This document shows positions 21,340-35,083 of a DNA stretch of 64,000 nucleotides, one piece after another. Every line of letters starts with the position of its first letter. The stretch's first letter is position 1. The stretch is from Pseudovirgaria hyperparasitica. Lineage: Eukaryota; Ascomycota; Dothideomycetes; Acrospermales; Acrospermaceae. Location: contig NW_022985553.1 in NCBI RefSeq assembly GCF_010093815.1, positions 1,026,133 to 1,090,132 of the forward strand, given 5' to 3'. Position numbers and translations under genes: made by a program. A model generated the notes under the pieces. The model saw only the letters and a list, made by a program, of their open reading frames with translations, was not told where the DNA came from and did not search any database.

Positions 21340-24300
21340 ATCCCGTACAAACGCTCTTACCTGACGATCATCACGCACTTCATAACGACACACACGTTTC
21401 GCAAACTACTACTACACCGAACTCACCACTCCTGAAACACCGCTCATCCATCTCTTGTTTTTCTTGGGCGATCTTTACCTCTCAACACGAATTTCTATGT
21501 AGCGACTACCCTCTCATCATCATCATCGGTCCCGCATCGGGAATGTGTAACAAAAGCATTTCTTCTTGTGTGTCTACGGTTATCAAACATGCAAACCGAG
21601 CTATTCCATTCCGTTTTCTTTGTCACAATGTACGAAGGGCTTCAAACATGTCGAGGAATACCACTGTAACGAGCATTGATTAGGAGTAGAGCGCAGTGGC
21701 GTCATGAAACTCCACGAAATGGATATTGGGAAGACTTGAGGATGGCGCGATCAGCATTTTCCTATGTCACATCGACTCTCAAGTCGATCGATCTCCGGGC
21801 ATCTTGAAGATATTGCCCTGCATGGGAAGGAGATCAAGTTGAGATCTGCCCTTGGGTCTCGACTCGGCACGAGGACCTGTGGCTTGAGTCTACAAGGAAT
21901 ATGTACCTAGATAGAACGTTCTTGCTACGGAACAAAGTGTCCAAACGGACCTATAAATCCCTCGGGATTCGCAGAATTGACTGTTTGGTCCCCGAAACCT
22001 AGCTTGTGCACTCGTCATCTTAAAAGGTTCCTTCCGCAGACTTCTTTCAGCTTCTGGTGACGACAAGCCATGTGTCGGAGCATGAGTCGTGATGCCCAGC
22101 GCGCAGAATCGCGCATCTACCTCAGAGTGCTTAAGCGATACATGCCAATACGAAACCCCATACTTTCGCAATTCAAGTTCGCAGCAATAGCAAGCAGCCA
22201 AGCTGGATAATAGTCCACACAATCTCCTAGCGGCAGCGGCAGGCACAGTCACGCGTGCGACCATAAGCAACCATCGGGATCATCTCGCACTGGCCGACGT
22301 GACCACAGACCTATCACACGCAGCGCAGCCTCGTCCAACACAGCCTGCTGGATGTCTTGGTTGTCACTCCACAGATCATCAATAGTACCGCCGAGCAGCC
22401 CGAGATCGCCAGCTTGCGAAAAGAAAAAGGCCTGCGCCTGCACTGTCTCTCCGCACGAGTCGTCCCCAGGCTCGCTGTGTGGCGCGTTCGTCCTCCCTCT
22501 CCCAGGACTTATCCCAGGGTACCTTTAGGAGGGGGGCCACTGGTGCTTGCTGGCACCAAACAAACCGCGTCCCGCTACGGGCGGACAGAGGCCCAAAGTT
22601 ACCAGTCTTACGGATCGTCGGGGGGTGGTTCAGCACAACGCAAGCCAGGCCGTTTCGAACGCAGCTTGCGTCGAGTTTGCAGCCTGCGCTGCAATCACTC
22701 AAAAAATCTGGTCTGGAACATGATGAGCGACGACGATGGGCGCGAGCAAGTTTCACAACGCGCTGAAAAGCCGGTCGCGATCGCTGGACCGACAAGGTGC
22801 ACCCAGACTTACGCCAACGACCGGTACTTTGCAAGCTACGCAAGCTACGACAACGCCCTGGCTGAGGTCACTTGCATGCAGTGCATCCATGGCGGCTCTT
22901 GGGGAAAGCGTGGTGGCGTGAGACTCGGCCCATGACGAGCGAGCGGCTGGTGGGTGGGGCGGTGATAGTGGTTTGGTGGTTGTGGTTGTGTTTAGCGAGT
23001 TTCGATTTAGCGAGGTTCCGTCACGTAACAGCTTAGGATTCGCCGTGGACTGTGGGCTGTTGCGTGCTCTGTGTGCAAAAGCCGCTGTGGATGAGAGATT
23101 ATTATCATCATCATCACCGTTATTATACTTAATGTCCGGTGATAATCTTCCTATGGTGTTGCCACGGTGTGGCTCGACTTCCGACATCGGCTAGCGTATG
23201 CTTTGAAAGAGGCAGACGGGAACATGCCGACGTCGGAGGAGCTGTCGAAACGGTATCCAGTACAGTACAGTACTCACTCTTAAGCATCTACTCAAAACGT
23301 GGACGTGGACCCTTTCTACGCTTGCTTGCATATCCAGCAATGAGCATCCATTGCTGCTAGGAGCTAAAAGCCGCTCGACACCACCATCAACGAAGGTTGT
23401 CTCATTCTGGACCCTTCTCTTTCCCTGAGTCTTTTTCCGTGTGGACCCTGATGGGCTGGTTTGTGAACAGTTGCGGGTCTTCCTCCCACGAACATGCGAG
23501 CGAACCCATTGAGAACCATGTCAGTCTGGTATCCGCGAGGACTCCGCACACGCAAGATAGACATCTTACAAGGATCAACGCTCCATACTTCGTGTCAGCG
23601 TGTGTGGTTGTATACATGTGCAGGTCTCAAAAGTCGCAACGGCGATCCATAGATCAACAGGCCGTGCTATCGAGTCTCTGCACAACACGCATGCTCTTGA
23701 TCACCGACATGACGGATGCCGCCCTCTATGCTTGCGACATCTGGCGCAGGCGTTATCGTCAATCCATACCCGAACACTGTGATGGCTCACTTTGATATAT
23801 GAATTGATATCGTGCCATCTTTCTCTTTGTCGCCGTGCCAATGGTGCCGTATAAAAGCGTCCTGGTGCCCCACCTACCCATGATGGACAGCCAGCCTGTG
23901 AGTCCCGAGTTGTGAATTCCACTGTGGTCTTGTCCAACAAGGTACAACAATGCACATGCTACGATGCTCGCATTATCAAGCATCACCATTCCATCACCTT
24001 GCATGGTAATCGTTACGCATATATTCTAGCGCCGCCGTCTCATCACTAACTCTGGCGCTGCGAAGCGTTTGCAGCGGTGCCAACGCAACGCCAGAAACAG
24101 GCTGCGTGCACAGCGCTGACAAGGGTACCTTATCAGTGCTAGGATACCTCCTGGGGCCATCTTATCCGTCCAACGATCAGACTCTCTACCCTGCGTCCAT
24201 CAAGTCCGGATATCATTGTGATGCATCTCATTAAATGGCCCGCATGATCACTTAGCGATAGCTTTAAACCCTTCTAATCGTCGATGGACCTGCACCTAGC

Positions 24301-27300
24301 ATTCCCTCCTAACCGAATATTTCCCGGCCGTCCTCACTAATGAAGACTAAAAACGTTCCCAACTCTGGTACGCGCGGCACGCCTCGTCGAGCCGAAGACG
24401 GAAGTACATAGACGGCACAGTTTCCTTAGCTGAGAGCTGATAGCTTTCTGTGCCTGAGACTTGACCCTTGACAGCAAGTCTAGCAGATGACCAAGACCGC
24501 GTGCGCGCACTCAGCCTTACCAAGCGAGATGCTGACAGAGGCGCACGCCGACACGGTGAAGCTGATGAGACGCAGGTACCGGTTTGTCCTTGGTGGCTGT
24601 CCAGGTCATGGTATCTTGAATGTGTCAGTGAGCTTGCTTGCTTGCCTTGCTTATGCCTTGGCCGAAGCTGGCGCTCAGTAGGATTTTTTGAGATTTGCTC
24701 GTCGCTTGTCGCGGCATGAGTATTTTCTGAGCTACGATTCTTCGCCACCTCATCAATCATGTCGTACAGGCTAATCATAAGGCGAGGCTGGGATGTTGAG
24801 CTTGGAAGTGGATCTAGGCTTCAAGTAAGACGTTGGGCTTTTCTTGGATCATGGTCAAAAAAATTTCGCGTGGTAATTAGGCTGTGGGACCAGTCACCAC
24901 CCTAGGAGCGACCCTCCGTTCGATCTAGCACCTGACTGCCGCCTGCATGTTACTCCTTGCAGTTCACGGAAAAGCTCATGAAGCATGGTCGTATTCTGCT
25001 CGAGTCAGGAATGCGCATTGATGAGTGTCGAGTCGAGATACAGCTGTTCGCATGGTGGAGAGGAACGACTAATAAGTCGCAGCCGCAACACTAAGAGCGA
25101 GTCCAGGCTAAGCCTAATTAGGATAAAAACTTTCACGAGCTCTAATGCCATTGGAATTCCACATCGTTTATGTTCCCCATTCTTGTCGCAAAAATCTTCT
25201 GCTCTATGGATTGATTGAACTATAGATCATTTATTCAGGGAATAGCTATGTCTTTGGTCGTAAAACAACAACCGTATGTAAGCGACCGTGGTGACATTTC
25301 GTTTGCCAGTTGACTAAAGATATCACGTCCGGACGACTTCAACTTCGTCTCGGGGAATGCCAACAAAGGACCTATTAAATCCACTGCTACCAATGAATCA
25401 GACACTGAGTACACAGAGGACATCATAATCAACAAAAGAAGAGCATCAGAGACTTTGACACCCCCCAAACCCACGCCATTCACAGTCCAAGTAATCACTC
25501 CCCAAAACGCCGACAAAAAGCCAAAAATATTGGACAGGTAGGGAGTCGACCAATCGACCTAATGGCCCTGAGATAATTCACGGCTAATGCCAAGTGCTCC
25601 AGGAGTGGGCTTTTGGCTATTCCTGGAGGCTGACTTACTACCACAAGACCATACCCGCCCAATGGATGAAATCAGAGGAGTCGGGGGAACCTATATTTTG
25701 TCTTTTCGCAGTGAGGGTGGTGAATTTCTGGCGTGTGGCCTTTTTGCTGATCATGTGGTTTTGGGTGACAAGGCAGCAGTGAATAACGAGTGACGTGTTG
25801 TTGTTGTTATTGTACTCTGTTCAGTCACGCGTTGAGTGCGGATGGGCTGGAGGCTGTTCACTATGGCTCCAGAATAGCAGTGCTTTGAGCCCATACGTTA
25901 CAATTAGCTCAATTAATAGAAGTCACGCCCACGACACGAAATCTTTTCATTTTCCAGGCAAAGCTATATGAACCGAGACATGTCCGCCAAGAACACGACT
26001 GTAAGTCAGACTTGACAATAGCTCAGAGATTGCCCCGTTGCGTGACCCAATACGCGGTGCGCAGTTACTATATTCTAATACAACATCAAGAACAAAGAGC
26101 CGCACAGCCTCGCAACCAAGCGCACATCGCGAGCTGACAACATTACCTTCCTCTGAGCGACCCCGATGCTACCTCCTTATAGTCTTCTCTATCTCGAGTC
26201 CACGACCAGACGCGAACAACGATGGCCTCTCAGCTTCTGGAGCAGGTAAAGTGAAGAGTTGGTAAGCCCATGGAGTAGTAACAGTCCAGACGAACGCAAA
26301 AGACCTCCCACGTCCATCTACAAGCTCGAACAACTCATACGCAACAACGCCTGCGCTGTAAGCAGAGAGTTCAACACATGAACAACACAAATAACGCTCA
26401 ACGCCTACAGCTCATGAACATGGTATACTGGAAGACACCAGAAGCTAAACGTATAACTCTTCTCGAAGGTTATCTCATCACATCTCCTGCGTCTCTGACT
26501 CTCGAAAGCTTGTCAGACCTAGTAAAGAGCTTCGACGTAGGGAGTAAGAATAAGAACAAGAACAAGAACAAGAACAAGACCGATCATACGAACACACCAA
26601 GTTCCTATCCTAGCACAACCGCAGCCATAAGATGACAAGTCTTACTTACCATACCACCGCTCGAAGCCAAACAAAAGATCTCAATCTTGCCTGGAAGGAG
26701 ACACATGCTATTCGACGTCAAGGACTCAGACATGTGATGAGAACAGCAAGCGAGGGCCAAGACTGCTACAGAGAGAGAACATGAATTCTGCCACGAAAGT
26801 CACATATCTTAGCGTGCAGTTGTACCGTCACTGATGCTGAACCGGCAATCAGAATACTTACGCCAAAGTCGGCTGTGACATGGCGTTACGATATCCTGAA
26901 TAATGCAAGTATGGTATACTGGACCAGACATCCCACGATAGGAGTTCAAAGTAATAGTAAAGCCTCTGGGGATCAAAATCGTCGACTGTGTTTGTAGATA
27001 GCTGAAGTGGAATTCCGTTCGTCGCTGAGCGTAGTAGACTGATTCACGGGCTCAGGCATAAGTTGGACGTGAGCATCATTCTGATGTGGATGCCAGTTCT
27101 AGATTCTGGACTAGGGAATTGGCCTGAATACGCAAGGTCTCCGGTGCATGTCTCGTACATGCTTGTGTTTCGTAGGGTCGATGCTGAGAATGCGTGGAAG
27201 GTTTCAAGTGGCACTTGGCGTGCTGTTGCACTGGTCAACGAAACACTGATCGACCGAATGGCTCTGAAGTTCGAATGAACGCGGAGCTAGATACACCTTT

Positions 27301-28888
27301 CGGCCAAATGCGTCATAGGTGTAGGATCCACACGCGCAGTGCAGCATATAGCGTCAGCGTTGTGTTTGAGCAGAACGATGCCACACAATCCAGTCATGTC
27401 ACAGAACAGACTAGACATGATTGCGTGGAGTATCATATCAACCAAAGACCGAACACTTATAGAAGCGCATATAACACGAGCCTGATCTACCCAACAATGG
27501 CACCAGTCCTATCCGCAGAGTGCATATCTGCTACGCGAGCCACGAACTGTATCAACGAACAAACACCTACGTAATCCGTCGTGTAAACGCACCGATATCT
27601 CATGCCGAGATTGTATATATCTCAAGTCTGAAATACAAGAACGTCTCCTTCCCCGCTGTCGTAACCGGCAAAAGTCTACAGGACACTCCTTCAGAAGATA
27701 TGCATCGAGCAATATACACGTTAGCCCGTATACAAAACACCAAGCTATACACTGACCGACCATAAAACCCAGGGCAGCACTCCACTTCGTCCCTATCTCT
27801 CTATATAATCACCTAGACTCGATAGTGTTATCTAGTTCTTGTAAGTGAAGCGGTTTCAGATTATCAAAGCTGACAAGAGTCTATGACAGAGCCATGCATG
27901 GTGTTTAGCAGGTCGTGCAGAGAGAGTAGTATGGATGTATAGAGTATACACTTACTTTAGTTATTATATTCTATAGAGTGGGGATAAAGAAGAAGAAGAA
28001 GGCGAAGCAAACTATCAGTTAGAGGACGTGGTAGTACTAGTATATCGCATAATGATAGTACGTTGCCTGGAACTCGTGTCCGGTAGACATGCACATATAT
28101 CTATAAAAATCTCTCCAAGCCAACTAGCATAAATACTACTCCAAGAGAACATGGAGTACAAGGGTTCCTAAACAAAACCTCCTATCAAATAAAGGGAAGT
28201 AGTCTCCATAACCCTCTTACCAATTAAATCCCTTCACGCATGAATAGGAAGGGGGATTAAAAAACACACAAGCCCAGATCCCACCCATACGAGCCACCAG
28301 CCCACCCAACGATCCGTGCAAACATAGTCAAGACTGCCGAGTCGGCTCGCGTCCGAGCAGGGATTTCAAGTATCCGACTAACCTGTTTAGGCAGGAAAGC
28401 TAGACTAGGCCATCGCCAGCTCCTAACCCAAACGAGCGCAGTCCACGCCAAGAAATGCTGCTTTCGGATTAGTGTCATAGTGCTTAATCCATGTGTTGTC
28501 AGTGCACTACTACAGTACCATCATATCACACGCAGAGAGGGAGACACAGAAGATGCATGGAATGAGGCAAAAATCATGTCAACTTTATGAAATCAAGCAG
28601 AGCAGAGCTATCCCCGCCGTCACTTTTAGCTAAAGAAAAGAAATATAAGAATGAAAAGGAGGTGCTTTTCCACCGCCGCCACCGCCCACTAACCATATAA
28701 AACGCCAGGAATAGACAACAAAAAACAGAAAGACTGAACTAGAAGAAAGACATGTACACAGAATCGCCCCCGTTTCCAGCAACCCAGACTATTCCCCACT
28801 CTCGAACAAACCGAAACAGACCCCTTTAATCCCCAATCCCCAATATATACACGAACCCGAAATCCCCCCAAAAAACCCCCCAAAAGAT
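21340..28888. other. Long gene-poor interval
   Basis: 7.5 kb without a confident gene. Candidate frames at 22379-22843, 22753-23187, 24347-24778 and 27194-27574 have no recognisable family. A hydrophobic frame at 25235-25516 and a short frame with an (AAGAAC)n tract at 26378-26635 are treated in the findings. GC content is near average except around 27.8-28.2 kb, which is AT-rich. Confidence 0.5.
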
Positions 28889-29981
28889 CTACGACCAAAC
28901 ATCCACACTCCCATACACCCGATGCGCACTCACCACCTCGCGCCTCGCCACCGCCCCGCGCCCACCGCCATAAACCAACGACCGCTTCCGCAGCGTGCGC
29001 GCGGGATGGTCCATCTCCAGACACCCGGGCACCTGCTTCGTCGCGCACAGCGGGGTGAGTTCACGCGTCGCCATGTCGCAGAAGTAGCCGTCTGTGCCGA
29101 CGAAATCGGGGCCCCAGGAGGTTGGGGAGAGACACATTTCGGTGGCGTTGTGGGTGGGCGCGCTGGTGGAGATGACGAGGTGGGAGTCCATCCAGGGGCG
29201 GCGGGGGCGGAGGGTGCTTGTTGTGCTTGTGGTGTTGGAAGAGGAGAGAGAGCGTTTGGTGGCTGGTTTGTCTGGTGTGTGTGTTAGATTGATTGTTTGA
29301 CAGGAGGGATAAAAGGGGGGAAAGTAAGGACGAAGACATACCCCCGATATCAACCGCCTTGCGCGAGTAAAGCGTAGCAGAACACTGCCTATTCTGCGCC
29401 AGCGTCGACGCCGCACCCACCTCGCCATACGCCTGCACGCCGAACTTCAACGCAGCAGACACAATCCCATTCGACGCATCGGCATCCAACCACGTACAGC
29501 TCGGCCGCCAATCCCCGCCATCCCTATACCTCCCCGCGATCTGATTCCCGGCATACCACGACTGCCCACACTGCTGCCCGATATCCCCATTCCAGGCACC
29601 CGCCGCCGCATCAACCTTGTCGAACTGGCGGACGGCGATCCACGAGATGCAGGTTGCGTCGTTGCCGTTTGCGACGGAGAGGAAGTCGACTTGTTTGCCG
29701 GGCTCGGGCTGGGAGAGGACGACTTCGATGACGCCGCCGTCGCCGATGTGGCCGCCTGTGCTGCGGCCGATGGGCGCGTTGTTGGCGTCGTAGCCCTGGA
29801 TTGAGACGATTTGGCCGCCGAAGTCGTGGCAGTTGTTGGGGCATTGGAGGCCGGCTTTGATTTGGACGGAGGCGCCGAGGCTGGGGGGGCTGTTGCCGGC
29901 GAAGTTGGACTTGAGGAAGTCGACTATGCCGAGGGCGCCGGAGATGGTGCCGATGGCGTCGATGGCTACGGCCCACGACAT
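28889..29981 (-). CDS. Fungal-specific protein with dibasic cleavage-like sites
   Basis: Two exons, 29342-29981 and 28889-29271, with a 70-nt intron (GTATGT donor, CTAAC branch, CAG acceptor). The product has 340 residues. The start is hydrophobic (WAVAIDAIGTISGALGIVDFL), possibly an uncleaved signal. A Cys-containing beta-type domain follows (CPNNCHDFGG, CISWIAVRQFD, WNGDIGQQCGQSWYAG, CTWLDADASNG). After the intron, RPRRPWMDSHLVIS, HNATEMC and WGPDFVGTDGYFCDM are signatures of a large Pezizomycotina family of unknown function. Two dibasic stretches, ATKR-SLSS and LRKR-SLVYGG, could be Kex2-type sites. Codons end in C or G far more than in neighbouring genes, which opens several shadow frames. 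Secretion is likely but not proven. Confidence 0.8.
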
Positions 29982-30630
29982 TTTTGGGGGTTGTTTGTTT
30001 GGGGGGTTTGGTTTGGGGGGGTTGATGAGATGAGAGGAGGGAAGAGAGAGAGAGAGAAGTGATAGTTGTAAAGAGTTGTTTGGGGGGGTGAAGAATGGAT
30101 TCTTGGATGTGAATAGGAGGTAGTGCTGCCGATGAAGCTTGAGATGAAGCTGAAGCTGAAGATGAAGCCGCTGCTGCCGATGCTAGAATAAAGCACACTC
30201 TCCGGGTCCCCAAGCCACCTTTATATACAATTTCCCAGCAGCCCAAAAAATCCAAGTACCATACTGACATCTCTCAACAACAATCAAGAAACAATAAACA
30301 ACAATGGAAGCATAAAAATGGAAGAAGCTCAGACCACGCACCTACCCCTGCCATATTTGCGTGGGATGTCTGTCTTTGATCCACAGGGCCGGTCTCTGAT
30401 ATCCGGTCGAATCTCACTTTCCACCTGCCAGGCAGGGATGTTTGCATTAGATTGGAAAATGTATATACTGTATGTCGTCACCCCCCCCCCTAATAAAAAA
30501 GCGTGGCGGCACGATCCGGGACTAGGCGATGCGCAAGACGGCCGATATTGAGATTATGCCTTATCAGGACTTTCGGACGGGCAGGACGGACGATTTCCGC
30601 TCATTCGTCGGTTTATGCAAACTGAGGCCA

Positions 30631-30666
30631 TGTTGTTGTTGTTGTTGTTGTTGTTGTCGTTGTTGT
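30631..30666. repeat. (TTG)n microsatellite
   Basis: About 12 copies of TTG with one interruption (TCG) in intergenic DNA. Confidence 0.9.
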
Positions 30667-31900
30667 CTACTAGCTCGACAGACCTATGTGTGTGTGTGTG
30701 ACACAGAGCAAGAAGTCTAGTCTACGCCTACAAGGGTATCTTTCAACTTCCAAAAGTCCGACCATGTTGTCCGCAGTACAATGTTGATACTGTCTCCAGT
30801 CTCCAGTCAGTCTCCAGTACCCAGTCTGTAGTCATCGTGACAAACAAGATCAGCCACGCACTGACATGACATTGTACAGTCATAGTCAGACAAGGCAAAC
30901 ATACGACGACCCGGTGTAAAACAACTAAAAGACGACAGTCTCTAATCTCCTCCTCGGAAATCGTACGAGCGTCACTCGAGTATCTCTTGCACCCCCCCTG
31001 GCTTGAACTTGTTGAGATTATCAGTATTGTACAGGAGGACAAGACAGGACAAGACAGAACAGGGATACCAAGCAACACGCAAACCCAGCACGATCCCAAT
31101 GCAATCAAAACAGATATATCCGCAAATAGTCCATCCCTACACCCCAGACAGACATACAGTAAATTCAATAAAATGACATTCCTTTACAACACACTCCTAT
31201 AAGGCAACTTCCATCTTACCCAGCAAGTCCTGGCATCTTAGCCGCCCCCCCAACATGCCTACAATCCAAGCTAGCGGTATCAAAAGTACTACTGTAGGTA
31301 TATGCACCGCCCAGGCCCCAAGCGAGCAAGATTCCCACGAGCAGAGCAGAGCAGTGCAGGGGCTGGTGTGGAGACATACCTGCTATAAGACCCTTACGCT
31401 TTTTGTTTTGGTAAAAAAAAAACCCGAACGAGGTATGTGGTAGTAGAGGTAGTGGCATAGACAGCGGGTCGGGGTCCAGCATACCCCACCACCACCACCA
31501 CCGAGATTCACCAGAGCACGTTCGTTCGTTGAGAGGCGCACACGCACGGGTACAGCGGTAGACCTTGATGCGTTTGCTGAGGACGGGGCCAGGGCATGGC
31601 ATGGCATGAGTGCGGCTGGGAGGAGAATCGGGGGATTTGGGGGGGAGGGGGGGGATCGAGACGGATTGACAGTTGGATGTCGTCGATGCTCTGGATGGTG
31701 ATGGAGATGTGGTCTGTCTAGACACTGGCAGACTCGAGACTGCTGTCTCTTCTAATCCCCCCGACCCCCCCCAACCGTGATGGGATAGCAAATGGCGAGT
31801 TGGTTGAGAGGGCAGCGAGGGCTAAGGCTGGTTTGTCTAGGGTAGGGTGGTCGAGGTCCAGACCATCGAGCACGCACTTGGTCAGTGACATAGTTACGAG

Positions 31901-31987
31901 GCAGACAGACAGACAGGCAGACAGACAGACAGGTAGACAGACAGGCAGACAGACAGACAAGACAGACAAGACAGACAGACAGGCAGG
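31901..31987. repeat. (CAGA)n/(CAGG)n imperfect microsatellite
   Basis: About 22 tetranucleotide units of CAGA mixed with CAGG and a few AAGA variants, in intergenic DNA. Confidence 0.9.
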
Positions 31988-34177
31988 AAACAGAATAGAC
32001 GGTCGACCGAAGTCCGAAGTCCGAAAAACCCATGGCCCCGGGATCAATAAAGTTGAGGACCCTGAAAAGCAGAATCGGCCCAGAACAGGCCCAGAACAGG
32101 CAGGTCAAGACGGGTTTGGGGGGGGGTAGTGGAGAAGTGAAAGGGGAATGGAAAAGCAATAACAGGCGATAGGGGGAGGACAGGAACAGGAACAGGAAAT
32201 GGATGGGGATAGAGAGTGAGAGTGACACACAGACATTGTTCCCCACATGTATATACTCAATAGTAAAAAGTGCTATGCCCATGTATAGCAGTAAGTAATT
32301 AGTGAAGCTGTACAATCTCCATGTCTGCAGTAGATCTACTGAGGCCACGCGGGAGAAGCCAGGCACACAGTCCAGCTATCGACCTATACAACGACCAGAG
32401 TGACGTGCCGTGCTGCCGAAAGCGGTTAGACTGCCTGGCGAACGTGGCATGTCCCGGTGCAGGTTGTGTAATCTATAGTCAGTGAGTATGTGTCTGTGTG
32501 TGCAAGCTAATAGTAATAATCTAGTTTGCATTAATTGCAGCCACTCTATTCATGCATCTTGTACTTATTGTCGTCGTCGAACAGGCTTGCGATGAGCCTC
32601 AGTTAAAAACACGACGAACACGAGCTGGCCTAGAATCAACCCCGCAGCTAATGGGAGATATTGATTTTGTTGAGCATGCACGCTGCCGTCTGCCTGCTGG
32701 CGAAGGGGCAATTGGAAAGTGATTTTACGATGCAGTCAGCGGGTTGGTGGATCCTCAATGTTGATTGCTATAGGTATGATCCATGGAGGAGGAGGACATG
32801 GTGATGCTTCGGAGGCGGTGCCGCATGAAAGTGGCACAACCTTGTATGACGCCATGGAGTCGCTTCATCCTGCGTAGTGTATTGATCCCTCCGTCCTGGC
32901 ATGGAGCCCACGAGGCGACACGGGTCCTGCCATCCATCTCGACTGTCGAACCCATGACTCACGACTCACGACCCACGACCCTCGAGTCAATGGCGACGAG
33001 CAAAGGAAGAGCGTCGAGGAAGAGCTGGCTGAGCGGTCTTGTTCTGCACCAGCGCTGCACATCATAAACAAGCTGCAGCAAAAGGCAATAAAGCACTATC
33101 TCTGACAATGTCCAGCACGTGGAAGATAGATGAGCAAGACGATAACGCGTAGATTGGCAGCCCAAAGAGGCAATCGGGAAAGTGATAGTGAGATTGAACC
33201 AGCACCGACGGCCCTGCCAAGCTTGCACCATACGCAGATCTGCTTGGCTGTTGCGAGAGGCAGAGAGGGGCCCGAGCAGGTGAGATCTTGGTGTTCCAAG
33301 GTTGGGGTGATGATGTCCGTGACGTACGAGAAAAGCAAGAGATCAGGAACCAGGACATGTCAGTACTCTCCAGGTACACGCTAGACTATCGTCAAAGTCT
33401 CTGAAAGGCATCATGCTCAAGTCAGACTTCTCTTTGCAGTCTCAGTGCTGTCATCGCGTGCAGTCTTGCAGCTTTCAGTCTGTCACCAACCAATTTTTTT
33501 TTGTCCCAATAACCCTGACGATTCGTATGAGGGATCCATCCATCCCACCCCCACGAGCTGAGGCCCCCACCGCGCGGAATCTGACGGTTTCGTGTCGCAT
33601 CCTGAATTGCAAAAAATAGACCAGAAGCGTAGATTGGATAGATGAGATGGAATCGAGTGCGGCGGCACTGTACTGTTAGATTGTCCTAGATGGACGCATA
33701 TGGCAGCATACGTGCTCATTCGCGCTCGGCGGGTCTCGCAGAAATCGTACCATAGTATGGCGGGTACAGCAAGTCCAGGAGACCCACAACTCAGAGTGTC
33801 ACGGGCCCGATCAATCTTTGGATCACCCCATTTCGCTCCTTCGCTCAGCAGACAGCACGAGGCTGGCGAAAGAGCACATGTGGAAAATACAGGAAAGGGT
33901 GCGCACAAAGTTCTGCCATCTCGGTGCTGTCAGTATGAGAAGAAGTAGCTGGCTGGCTGGCAGGCAGGCAGAGAGTAGCAGAAGGATGCATCAAGTGAGG
34001 TGTGCGGTCCAGTCTTGCGGCTCGAGCCGGTGGGCAGACTGCTTTGTGGACTGACAAGTGACAGTAGGAGGTGGTAGCATGTCGAAATAAGCTTTTCGCA
34101 TGCGACTGTCAATGTCGGCACAGTGCCACGGATGGAAGAGGGTGAAGGCCAAAGGCTAGTATTGATGTACTATATAT

Positions 34178-34246
34178 GGGAAGTGGGAAGTAGAAGTGGG
34201 AAGTAGAAGTGGGAAGTAGAAGTGGGAAGTAGAGGTGTGAAGTGGG
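34178..34246. repeat. 13-bp tandem repeat
   Basis: About five copies of GGGAAGTAGAAGT, the outer ones degenerate. Intergenic; no coding role seen. Confidence 0.85.
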
Positions 34247-35046
34247 AGAGAATGCTTCGAGGGATATATGGAACTTTCCGTGACTTGGCTAGGAAGGCTG
34301 ACGGTGCGGCTCATGATGGAGAGTGAGCGGAGCAGAGAGACGGTAGATGGCAACAGGTTACGAGAGTATAAAAGGGTGGGAGATGTGGCATGTCAAGGTC
34401 GAGTGATTGCTCGGAGTCATTGTTGTTGGGTATATCCATAATTACTCTCTAGTCAGTTACATGATGTGCGACGACTGTAGCAGGCAGATTGAGTGGCTGA
34501 GAGTCACGTGGCTGTCTCGTCACACGACCTACATGACCAAATCATCACCTGACTACAGGAACGGTGTAGCCTGCACTCGGCTCCGAATATGTCGGCAGCT
34601 GCTGGTTGGTGCAGCACGTGCACGCGGACAGATGCAGCCAGCAGTAGAGGATCCACCCACGGCAGTACAGTAGTCAGTTAGTGGCAATAATTACTGTAAG
34701 TAATTAGGGTCCAGAATCATCATTAGGTTCGACCGGACTGTAGGCGGGCTGGTGCAAGTGATGAGTTGACAGATGTCAGGCTGGCAGAATGTCGTGTTGG
34801 AAGAGAAGTGGTGATGATCCATGAGATATTACGACGGCGGCTGGGATGGCGGAAGATACAGGCAGGTCAGACGGAGGCAGGGATGGTGGTCGATGTCAAT
34901 GTCGGTGTCGAGCGTAGCTTGGTGTTTCCAGTACAGCAAGGCATAATAATTATTGTTCTTGCAAGGCTTTGCTTGACAAAGATGTGTGTGTGAAGAAGGA
35001 GAAGATTGACGAAGATTGCTGATTGCTGCCGTTGGCCCAAGATGAA

Positions 35047-35083
35047 GAGATGAGGATGGCGATGAGGATGGCGATGAGGATGA
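35047..35083. repeat. 12-bp tandem repeat (GATGAGGATGGC)
   Basis: Three near-perfect copies in intergenic DNA. Confidence 0.7.

Noticed and set aside
22357-22935. 193-codon plus-strand frame
   Set aside because: It starts at TTG, lacks any family similarity, and has an Arg/Ser-rich random composition.
31901-31987. Regularly spaced repeat resembling a CRISPR array
   Set aside because: It is a tetranucleotide microsatellite with no spacers, in a eukaryotic genome.
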